From Blattamonas nauphoetae (lineage: Eukaryota > Preaxostyla > Oxymonadida), in assembly GCA_033064195.1 (NCBI GenBank), contig JARBJD010000583.1, forward strand, positions 1 through 31,487: a DNA stretch of 31,487 nt. Reading direction: 5' to 3'. Below the pieces are notes generated by a model that was not told the origin of the DNA, did not search any database, and worked only from the letters and a program-made list of their open reading frames with translations. The stretch's first letter is position 1. Each line of letters opens with the position of its first letter. Positions 24,991 through 31,487 of this stretch are shown here, piece after piece. The position numbers and the translations under genes are program-made.

Positions 24991-27900
24991 TTATTCAATA
25001 ATATAATCAGTTGCTTTCAGTCCATGAATGAATGGAGGACATGATTCATTTTCAAGTACGATTGCCTTCAGATGAATTCCACTGAGACTGAGTTTCTGCT
25101 GTTGTATTTTGGCTATCTCAAATCCATTGGAGTCATCGTCAGTATGAACTCTTCTCGTTTGAAAGTTCAAGGTTGTTGTCACTGTTTTCTCTCCATTCAG
25201 GCACTTGACATAATCGTCACTTGTGATATTCGTTTTCTTCAGAGACACTCCTTTGATCTTGCATTTCTCATCGAGAGAGTAACACTTGGGTGCAAGACAG
25301 ATCATCTGTTCACCTTCCTTTTCAATAGCTAATCCCAACAACTTCTTCTCATCATCAACTCCCTTTTCAGGATTGGGAAACCATTCATATTTGTGAGCAT
25401 CATAGAATTCCTTGCCAGCAATCACGTGTTCAAATTGTTGATGAATTCCAGCATTTGGATCTCCACTAATTGCCCAATACGCAGAGTCAGTATCTCCCTC
25501 ACAGAAGTGAATCTTGTTCATGTCTAGGCACTTGTACATGAAATTGTAGATGAAATTCAGATACCAGAACTTGGCATTGTCGAGTGTGAATACTGCTTCT
25601 TGCAGACATGTTTTGCATGATGCTTTCTCTCTGTCTTCAATCACGATGTAGTTGTCCTCATTGATCTCTCTCGTTGCCACAAATCCTTTCATCATTTGTT
25701 TCAAGTATGTTCTCTTCTCATTGCAGATTGTGATTGAGTTGTATTTCTCGGTGTTCATTCCATCGTATCCGTAACTTCCATTGAGGTTCGTCTTACAGAA
25801 CTGTTCCTTTCCTTTGTTTCCAACCTTCATTGCTTCTATTCTATCATTCATGAATGAGGTCACAAATGGTTCAAATCCAGCATGTCTCGAAAAGACCATC
25901 ACACTCTTAATATCATCAATAATGAAGTGGCAGTAGTCAATGAGGAACCAGAGATAGTATGTCGAAAAGAACATATACTGATCGTGTGTGCTCAAGAGTT
26001 GAGTCAGCTTTCTTTGTTTGTCATCAGTCTTCAATCCATGTTTCTTCATCAACGAATAGGTCTTTTCTCCAATGTTCTCTTCTGTCGTATTGACAATGAT
26101 GTTTCTGAAGATTGGTGGGAAGTTAATGAAATCATTTATGTACTTTTCATCAATATGTCCCTTCAATTCAGCAACAAACAATGTCTTCTGATTCTTGTTC
26201 TCGATGATCTCGCGACATTCTTTATCTCCTGTTGCAGTGTACAAACATCTTCCTGGCATGTACATTCTGTGTCCGGTGTATGGATTGTTCTTGTTCTTGA
26301 TTGATGAGAATGCACTTGGGTAGAGAGAGTTGAAATCAACACCGCAGACATGAGTCATTATGTGTTCTGTATCTATTGATTTGACTTGTCCGTCTTCGAA
26401 CTTGAAGTGATTGATTGGAGTCAAGTCTTTGATATTCTGTCGATGTTGAACATTCGATAATCCACCAGTCACTGCTGCTCTCAACTTGTGATATGTTTGC
26501 TCATGTGTCAGAGTCATTGGGAGAGATTTCCAGATGCAGTACTTCTTCAGTTGAATTCTCAATCTTGTGAGATGTTCATCTTTGTCTGACTTGTAAGTGT
26601 TGCAGTAATCACAGCAGATCTTCACGTTCTCTTTTGAATGTCCTTTCGAATTGTCGATTCTATCAAGTGTTGGTCGAACTGCTTGTGTGAAGTGGCACTT
26701 GCAGATGTAGCACACTTTCTTGCATTGTTGAATAAACCACTCATAGTCTGCTTCATTGACGTTTTTGTTAGTATTGCGATGAGCTTTCTGGTCTTGATAT
26801 CTGTATCCTTCAACTTTGTATTTCCAGTATTGTTTGGTGATCTTGATTGGTCCAGATTCGTCACATTCGTTGTAGTCAGCATCAATATCAAAGTCCTTGT
26901 AGGCACAAGCATACTTGATTGCAGAAGCATTTGCTGACAGTGAGAGATTGTGCAGCATATCCACTTTGTATTGGAAGTTCAGATCAATCAGATTGTCCAG
27001 TGGTGCAATCATGCATTCGACGTCTCTTATGTTGTAGAACTTCAGATATTCCCATCTATTCTTGAATCCTTGCTTGTTCCAATCATCAAGGTACATTTGG
27101 TAGTCAGTGTCGGACATTTCACTATTGTTCAGACTGGAATAGAATTCATATTTGGAGAAAGGTTCTTGTTTGCTCAGCACTGTATCGTAGTCTGATGAAT
27201 CAAATGATTCGTAAGCAAAGAATGATTTCTGAAGTGTGGTGTTTCCTCCAAAGGCTTTGACAGCATTATCCAAAGTCATTGGTCCAGTGTACGACATCAT
27301 GTCAATGAACCGAAGTACTTGTTGAGTTTTCTCGTGTCTGATCAATACTTGTTTGTACTTTGTTGTGGATCCAAGGAAGCTCACCACTTTCCAATCCTTA
27401 TCAACGAGATCACGAAAGATGAGATTGATGTCGAATCTGGAACTGTTGAATCCAATGACACTGACTTCATTCTGTGAGGGAATTTCTGGATCTTCATAGT
27501 AGTTGTTCTCTCGTACAGTTTCTGCATTTTTGAAGAGTTCTCGGATCCATTGCTTCACAAAGTCCTTTCCATCTCGAAGATCAAAGTATATTGACTTCAC
27601 TCCTGATTTTGTCTTAATTGCTGATGCAACAGAGAGAGGCTTCAAGTGTGAGATCAACTGTGTGTTGTCATCAGAGAACAAGTTGTCAAGAATAAGATCT
27701 TCCATTGTTTCAAAGTCATAAGTGATGTAGTACTGTGTTGGTTTGAATTCGTCTTGTCTCTTGTGTGCCATCAGATATTCATTTGTTCTGTTGTTGAGTA
27801 TGTGTGGAACGTATGGTCTTGGTGTTCGATCAAGTGCAATCTTCTTCACATGTTTTCCATCAAGTTCTTTACAATCAGTAAGATGCTTCTCATAATCTCT

Positions 27901-28113
27901 CGAGAAGTGTGAATCTTTCACTTGGAATCCTCTTGATTGACAATATGGACAGAGTTTATAACCAGTGAGTTTCTCAGGATCTGAAATGAACATTACATGA
28001 ACGAGAGTTGGTGTGAGAGGAATCATGAGTATTGGAACAACTAGTGCATCATCATTTTTCGTTGACATACGACTGACTGAGGAAGTATCGTTTCTTGTCT
28101 TCATCATATTCAT
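24991..28113 (-). CDS. Family B (protein-primed type) DNA polymerase with HNH-like zinc motif
   Basis: The 1040-aa ORF has a zinc-finger-like CPYC...H...C near residues 55-81. Exo I YDFETMED is at 132-139, Exo II GFNSSRFDINLI at 221-232 and Exo III YNIRDVE at 360-366. An HNH/endonuclease VII-like motif spans 468-510 (CYICKC, LDRIDNSKGHSKENV, CCDYCN). Palm motif A DFNSLYPS is at 593-600, motif B KTNLNGSYGYD at 774-784, motif C GDTDSAYW at 873-880, and KCYS/KIKG at 943-954. Family knowledge: it copies the element, using a protein primer. No gene-start box precedes it, and the OTU-like ORF lies directly upstream on the same strand, so the two may be expressed together; this is not shown by the sequence. 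Confidence 0.94.
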   Translation of the reverse strand: MNMMKTRNDTSSVSRMSTKNDDALVVPILMIPLTPTLVHVMFISDPEKLTGYKLCPYCQSRGFQVKDSHFSRDYEKHLTDCKELDGKHVKKIALDRTPRPYVPHILNNRTNEYLMAHKRQDEFKPTQYYITYDFETMEDLILDNLFSDDNTQLISHLKPLSVASAIKTKSGVKSIYFDLRDGKDFVKQWIRELFKNAETVRENNYYEDPEIPSQNEVSVIGFNSSRFDINLIFRDLVDKDWKVVSFLGSTTKYKQVLIRHEKTQQVLRFIDMMSYTGPMTLDNAVKAFGGNTTLQKSFFAYESFDSSDYDTVLSKQEPFSKYEFYSSLNNSEMSDTDYQMYLDDWNKQGFKNRWEYLKFYNIRDVECMIAPLDNLIDLNFQYKVDMLHNLSLSANASAIKYACAYKDFDIDADYNECDESGPIKITKQYWKYKVEGYRYQDQKAHRNTNKNVNEADYEWFIQQCKKVCYICKCHFTQAVRPTLDRIDNSKGHSKENVKICCDYCNTYKSDKDEHLTRLRIQLKKYCIWKSLPMTLTHEQTYHKLRAAVTGGLSNVQHRQNIKDLTPINHFKFEDGQVKSIDTEHIMTHVCGVDFNSLYPSAFSSIKNKNNPYTGHRMYMPGRCLYTATGDKECREIIENKNQKTLFVAELKGHIDEKYINDFINFPPIFRNIIVNTTEENIGEKTYSLMKKHGLKTDDKQRKLTQLLSTHDQYMFFSTYYLWFLIDYCHFIIDDIKSVMVFSRHAGFEPFVTSFMNDRIEAMKVGNKGKEQFCKTNLNGSYGYDGMNTEKYNSITICNEKRTYLKQMMKGFVATREINEDNYIVIEDREKASCKTCLQEAVFTLDNAKFWYLNFIYNFMYKCLDMNKIHFCEGDTDSAYWAISGDPNAGIHQQFEHVIAGKEFYDAHKYEWFPNPEKGVDDEKKLLGLAIEKEGEQMICLAPKCYSLDEKCKIKGVSLKKTNITSDDYVKCLNGEKTVTTTLNFQTRRVHTDDDSNGFEIAKIQQQKLSLSGIHLKAIVLENESCPPFIHGLKATDYIIE

Positions 28114-29374
28114 AAATGTGAACTGTAATGTTTAGTATTTTCATTGTTTCTTCCATGTCAGATGCAATGTCAAATCCAGGATGTGTATGAAGATGTGGTG
28201 TCAATTGATGGGATGTGAGATGGGTTAGATTCTTGCAGACTGCAAACAGACGGTGTGCTTCAGCATTTCTGGTTTTCGGTGGAATTTTATTCCCTGGTGT
28301 GTCTGGGAGTGTTTTGTGAGAAACAGCTTGAAAGAAACAGATGTTGTAAGGTGAATCAACGTATTTTATGTTGTGTTTTTTTATGTGTTCTGTAAGAATA
28401 GCGTTCGCTTTTCCAGCAACTGGGAATCTGTAAACAGCAACCAGAATTGAATGAAAAGCAATGAACATTGTCTTTGTGTCCATCAGAGTTCTCTCTTGTG
28501 ATTCTTTGATAAGATTGATCGCATATTTTGAATAGTCATTGATGTCTGCTTCACTTCTAATCACTGTTGGGAAACTCTTCGAAGTATTTTCTAATTCTGG
28601 TCTGAAATCCTTGTATATAGTCTCATCTCTGTCTTTTCTTTCAACGATCTTACCAAAATCAATGCTGATCTTGAATGGATGATCCTTCTCTTTTTCATAC
28701 ACTGCTTTGATGAAGGTTGTGATTTCTTCAATGGTCTTCAGATGATTGTGGAAGTACAACTGATATGGCTTTCCATTTTCACTCACTTTCTCGATCTCAT
28801 TCTTTTTGAATTTCCTTCGTGCATTCGTCAGACATTCATTAAAGGCAAGTTTGTTTCGTGGTTCAGCGAGCAAGATGCATTGATCAAAACCATCAAAATG
28901 CTTCACTTTTCTTGATTCCATCTGTTCATTTTTCTTCTGAATGATCAACAGATTCTTCATCCAGTGATTCATCAGCTTCTCTTCAATCGATTTCAGTTTC
29001 CTAGTGATCTTGAACACTTGCTTTTTCAAATCATCTTTGTTAACTCTTGGATTTGCTTTCATCTTTTGGATACTTGCTTTCATTTCTTCATCAATCCTAT
29101 TGTGTTCATGCTGATCTTCAGACGTCATCAGTCGCTGGTTTTCTACTTTGCTCAGAAATGTTGAAAGAGTCTCGCCAGGAGGTGACTGAAGATATCCGAC
29201 GTCTGGATTCTTAAGCATGGACATGAGATATGCGTTCTGATGTGCGTAGTTTCTGCTGTTTGGATCATATTGACGATCTTGACCATATTTATCCTTGAAT
29301 TCAAAGGTGGTGTCGGGAAATAGCTGTTTGAGTTTTGTGATGGCAGATACTACAGAGTTCAAAGGAGTTTGCAT
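28052..29374 (-). CDS. OTU-like ORF upstream of the polymerase (440 aa)
   Basis: The ORF starts MQTPLNSVVSAITKLKQLFP at 29374 behind TTAATCTGTTTAAA. Residues 85-150 are a Lys/Glu-rich probable coiled coil. The C-terminal part (about 335-435) contains DSPYNICFFQAVSH (340-353), an equivalent of the N-C-L-F segment of OTU-like domains known at the N-termini of Maverick and adintovirus polymerases, followed by ITVHIYEYDED. It may act as a deubiquitinase-like domain or only as a structural N-terminal part of the replication protein. It stands immediately before the polymerase ORF; in relatives the two regions belong to one product. Confidence 0.7.
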   Translation of the reverse strand: MQTPLNSVVSAITKLKQLFPDTTFEFKDKYGQDRQYDPNSRNYAHQNAYLMSMLKNPDVGYLQSPPGETLSTFLSKVENQRLMTSEDQHEHNRIDEEMKASIQKMKANPRVNKDDLKKQVFKITRKLKSIEEKLMNHWMKNLLIIQKKNEQMESRKVKHFDGFDQCILLAEPRNKLAFNECLTNARRKFKKNEIEKVSENGKPYQLYFHNHLKTIEEITTFIKAVYEKEKDHPFKISIDFGKIVERKDRDETIYKDFRPELENTSKSFPTVIRSEADINDYSKYAINLIKESQERTLMDTKTMFIAFHSILVAVYRFPVAGKANAILTEHIKKHNIKYVDSPYNICFFQAVSHKTLPDTPGNKIPPKTRNAEAHRLFAVCKNLTHLTSHQLTPHLHTHPGFDIASDMEETMKILNITVHIYEYDEDKKRYFLSQSYVNEK

Positions 29375-29479
29375 TTTAAACAGATTAAAAAAACAGAAAA
29401 GAAAAAAAGTTTAGCATTCATTCTGTGTTGTTGGGAAATTACAAGAACTGCATCAATACACATGAGTTATGTAATCTGA
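29375..29479. promoter_or_regulatory. Leader region of the OTU-like/polymerase unit
   Basis: A/T-rich sequence with CTGTTTAAA directly before the ATG at 29374 and poly-T tracts (about 29385-29410) on the coding strand. It resembles the leader of the 127-aa gene rather than the TTTTTTATTTTT virion-gene type. Confidence 0.45.
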
Positions 29480-30325
29480 CAGCTTTGAACAAAGAACTAA
29501 TGACAGATGCTAATTTTGAATAACTATTGACTGTCCAAAGTGGCCCAGGTGGCCTAGGTGGATCGCAAAATTAAATTGGTTTTATTTTTGGGAGGTCCAC
29601 AGGTCCACAGGTCCACAAGTCCACAGGAGCTCAGAATTGCTCTCAAATTGATGATTCTATACAGCAGTTCTCTTCTGTTTTATTAATGACCTAAGTCAAA
29701 TGGAGAAAATTGTAGCATCAAAATAGAAAGTCCACAATACATATACTTGATGTGCTACGACAGCAATGAGCAAAGAACTAATGTCTGATGATGATTTTGA
29801 AGAACTATTGACTGTCCAAAGTGGCCCAGGTGGCCTAGGTGGATCGCAAAATTAAATTGGTTTTATTTTTGGGAGGTCCACAGGTCCACAGGTCCACAAG
29901 TCCACAGGAGCTCAGAATTGCTCTCAAATTGATGATTCTATACAGCAGTTCTCTTCTGTTTTATTAATGACCTAAGTCAAATGGAGAAAATTGTAGCATC
30001 AAAATAGAAAGTCCACAATACATATACTTGATGTGCTACGACAGCTTTGAACAAAGAACTAATGACAGATGCTAATTTTGAATAACTATTGACTGTCCAA
30101 AGTGGCCCAGGTGGCCTAGGTGGATCGCAAAATTAAATTGGTTTTTATTTTGGGAGGTCCACAGGTCCACAGGTCCACAAGTCCACAGGAGCTCAGAATT
30201 GCTCTCAAATTGATGATTCTATACAGCAGTTCTCTTCTGTTTTATTAATGACCTAAGTCAAATGGAGAAAATTGTCAAAAATAGAAAGTCCACAATACAT
30301 ATACTTGATGTAATATGACAGCTTT
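29480..30325 (+). repeat. Three tandem 281-bp repeats
   Basis: The word TTGACTGTCCAAAGTGG starts at 29527, 29808 and 30089, exactly 281 bases apart each time. Each unit runs from GAACAAAGAACTAATG through the GGTCCACA cluster, GGAGCTCAGAATTGCTC, GATTCTATACAGCAG and AAGTCCACAATACATATAC. The units are nearly identical; the second is slightly different around 29765-29805 and the third lacks a few bases near its end. No coding capacity is supported. Confidence 0.92.
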
Positions 30326-30365
30326 GAGCATAAAAAGAAAACCCACAACGAACAGTTTATTTATT

Positions 30366-30470
30366 TCACTAGATTGTGGACTTGTGGACCTGTGGACCTG
30401 TGGACCTCCCAAAAATAAAACCAATTTAATTTCAAGGATCCACCTGGGCCACCTGGTCCAGTCAATCGCC
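30366..30470 (-). repeat. Inverted copy of the GGTCCACA cluster
   Basis: Read on the minus strand it gives TTGACTGGACCAGGTGGCCC, AGGTGGATCC, an A/T stretch, four AGGTCCAC-type units and AAGTCCAC. Its first part matches the left-TIR cluster at 14349 better than the three tandem units, and its orientation is opposite to both. An ORF reading through it (30275-30472) is not considered a gene. Confidence 0.85.
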
Positions 30471-30876
30471 ATTAGAATCCACCAATGAAATCCAACACCT
30501 ATTCATCAACCACAACATCCACAATCTCCAATGTCAGAATCCTTTTGTCTCTCAGTTATTCTAGTTCAAGCAATGTGTGCAAAAATAAATGGTCAAATTA
30601 TTCCTCAACTTTAGAGCTGTTTGTTTTGCCTCTTAGGTGTGGTTTTCTTTGCTTTTAAACCATTCATCAAGTCTCACTTTGTAAACTTTATCCTCCAACA
30701 ACCCGATAGTGAAAAGGAACCATTACTTCTGGTACTCACCAACGAGTTCACAATTGTATTTTCTCAATCTGTTTCAACAAATGATTGAGTGTAGTGTTTG
30801 CGCTTCATCTCGTGTGTTCTGACTTTCATCCAGTCTGCAGGCTTTATTCTCCATTCAACTCCTTCATGAAGATATC
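30471..30876. other. Gene-poor stretch with a possible decayed small gene
   Basis: No convincing ORF is present. On the minus strand around 30725-30760 there is a piece reading NCELVGEYQK, resembling NCELVDEYKDQ encoded about 165 bases further right (about 30880-30920). This suggests a diverged duplicate of the small terminal gene. Nothing else was recognised. Confidence 0.4.
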
Positions 30877-30937
30877 TCACCACAGACTCTGATCTTTGTA
30901 TTCATCAACAAGTTCACAATTTTCACTGTGTAGGGAC

Positions 30938-31192
30938 TCAATGAACTTCTTTCGTGCAACAATCATCAAAGCGATGATAAAGAGTAGGATTGAGATGCGG
31001 TCGTGCTCCTTTAACGAATGATGTGATGTATACTTGATAAATGTCATCTGGTTTATCTTCAGTTGTATATTCAAAAGTTCCCTGTGTCAGATATGATGTT
31101 CCACGACGATTCAGAACAGGTTCAGTGATCAGAATTAAGTGTTCATTATTTAGGATGTCAATTAGTTTGTTTGGTGTTAAGAGGTTTGTCAT
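30938..31192 (-). CDS. Small right-end ORF, 84 aa
   Basis: The minus-strand ORF starts MTNLLTPNKLIDILNNEHLI at 31192, 19 bases after a TTTTTTATTTTT box (31212-31223), and sits just inside the right TIR. It is mixed in composition with a YQVYITSFVKGARPHLNPTLYHR segment. The family is not recognised. Sequence beyond its end keeps a coding look, so the gene may be decayed; it is treated as a probable fossil of a first-transcribed element gene. Copy A's equivalent would lie outside the window. Confidence 0.5.
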   Translation of the reverse strand: MTNLLTPNKLIDILNNEHLILITEPVLNRRGTSYLTQGTFEYTTEDKPDDIYQVYITSFVKGARPHLNPTLYHRFDDCCTKEVH

Positions 31193-31211
31193 TTTATACC
31201 ATTAAAAATTG

Positions 31212-31223
31212 AAAAATAAAAAA
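31212..31223 (-). promoter_or_regulatory. Gene-start box, right-end ORF
   Basis: TTTTTTATTTTT on the coding strand, 19 bases before the ATG at 31192. Its presence is the main support that this ORF was a real gene. Confidence 0.5.
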
Positions 31224-31274
31224 GTTTAACGTTAATTCTGAAGTCCATGAATTCAACAAAGCAAAATAACTGTC

Positions 31275-31487
31275 GAGAAGTTCCTTCCCACGTTCGTACG
31301 AGCTTCCTATAGACACCCTGATACTCCTTTGGGATCGTTCTATCGCGATCTTCTAAATGACTGCTGCTGGCGAAGTCCTTGAAGGGTTAAGTCTTGGTGT
31401 GGGTATGATTTACGGGCACATCTAAGTGCTGCCAACATGAACCCTGGGACAATCTTTCGATCATCCGTCTCCAATCCAACCTCCAAA
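31275..31487. repeat. Right terminal inverted repeat of copy B (inner part)
   Basis: The reverse complement matches 15055-15275 of the left TIR (TTTGGAGGTTGGATTGGAGA through AGGAAGCTCGTACGAACGTG) with about six differences. The match continues to the window edge, so the TIR extends beyond it; by symmetry about 920 bases remain. Confidence 0.92.

Larger units (their letters stand above)
14133..31487 (-). mobile_element. Polinton copy B (nearly complete; right end runs off the window)
   Basis: The element begins 5'-AGTAGTATAG at 14133, inside copy A's polB. It contains, from left to right, the left TIR, 136-aa gene, capsid 2, capsid 1, 99-, 113-, 195- and 317-aa genes, ATPase (plus strand), 127-aa gene, integrase, polB, OTU-like ORF, repeat zone, small terminal ORF and the inner 213 bases of the right TIR. 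It looks almost whole, with one clear break (integrase); how the OTU-like and polymerase ORFs are expressed is open. By comparison with the left TIR about 0.9 kb should remain beyond the window. It is the youngest insertion of the three. Confidence 0.92.

Noticed and set aside
29527-30470. GGTCCACA arrays as a CRISPR-like array
   Set aside because: The units are 8 bp and contiguous, without unique spacers, and the larger period is a plain 281-bp tandem duplication.
1-31487. Ciliate host (Tlr-type elements of Tetrahymena)
   Set aside because: Long ORFs end at TAA and TAG in the standard code and do not use these codons internally as glutamine.
1-31487. tRNA, rRNA or other structured RNA genes
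   Set aside because: No cloverleaf-like or rRNA-like stretch was recognised by eye on either strand.

Overview
The window is almost entirely virus-like mobile DNA: three copies of one Polinton/Maverick family, nested inside each other. No host gene was recognised. Diagnostic parts are a family B DNA polymerase with 3'-5' exonuclease motifs, an OTU-like N-terminal region, an rve-type integrase, an FtsK/A32-like packaging ATPase, two capsid-like proteins and terminal inverted repeats (TIRs) starting 5'-AG. The host is a eukaryote using the standard code, because genes end in TAA, TAG and TGA. Genes are intronless, and an A/T box lies only 6 to 20 bases before most start codons, implying very short 5' leaders. 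That fits a parabasalid such as Trichomonas, where Polintons are very abundant. The host is an inference (about 50%), and no host marker is visible.

Layout. (1) Bases 1-1437: the oldest relic (R), plus strand, holding the end of capsid gene 1 and the front of capsid gene 2, both decayed. (2) Bases 1438-14132: copy A, inserted into R's capsid gene 2. It has a left TIR of about 1.1 kb, then minus-strand genes: a 136-aa protein homologue (broken), capsid 2 (broken), capsid 1, 99-aa, 113-aa, 195-aa and 317-aa proteins, packaging ATPase (plus strand), a 127-aa protein, integrase, and the 3' part of polB. (3) Bases 14133 to the window end: copy B, inserted into copy A's polB gene. It carries the same gene order in full, then the OTU-like ORF, a right-hand repeat zone (three 281-bp units and one inverted relative), a small terminal ORF and the inner part of the right TIR, which runs off the window. 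By symmetry about 0.9 kb of copy B is missing, giving about 18.3 kb in total.

In the family's terms, polymerase (probably protein-primed, as known for Polintons) and integrase handle copying and insertion. The two capsid proteins, the small MAPG proteins and the ATPase form a morphogenesis module. No adenovirus-type maturation protease and no clear single-jelly-roll penton protein could be recognised. Copy B looks almost whole, with one clear break (integrase). Copy A has several breaks, mostly in capsid 2, and is cut by copy B. R is a fragment.

Points of most interest: two full-length paralogous capsid genes side by side; a fixed-spacing gene-start box; nested insertions with predictable target-site duplications; an HNH/zinc motif inside the polymerase; a PSAP motif in a virion-module protein; iterated 8-bp repeats shared by the TIRs and the internal right-hand zone; and a TIR identity pattern suggesting conversion between copies.
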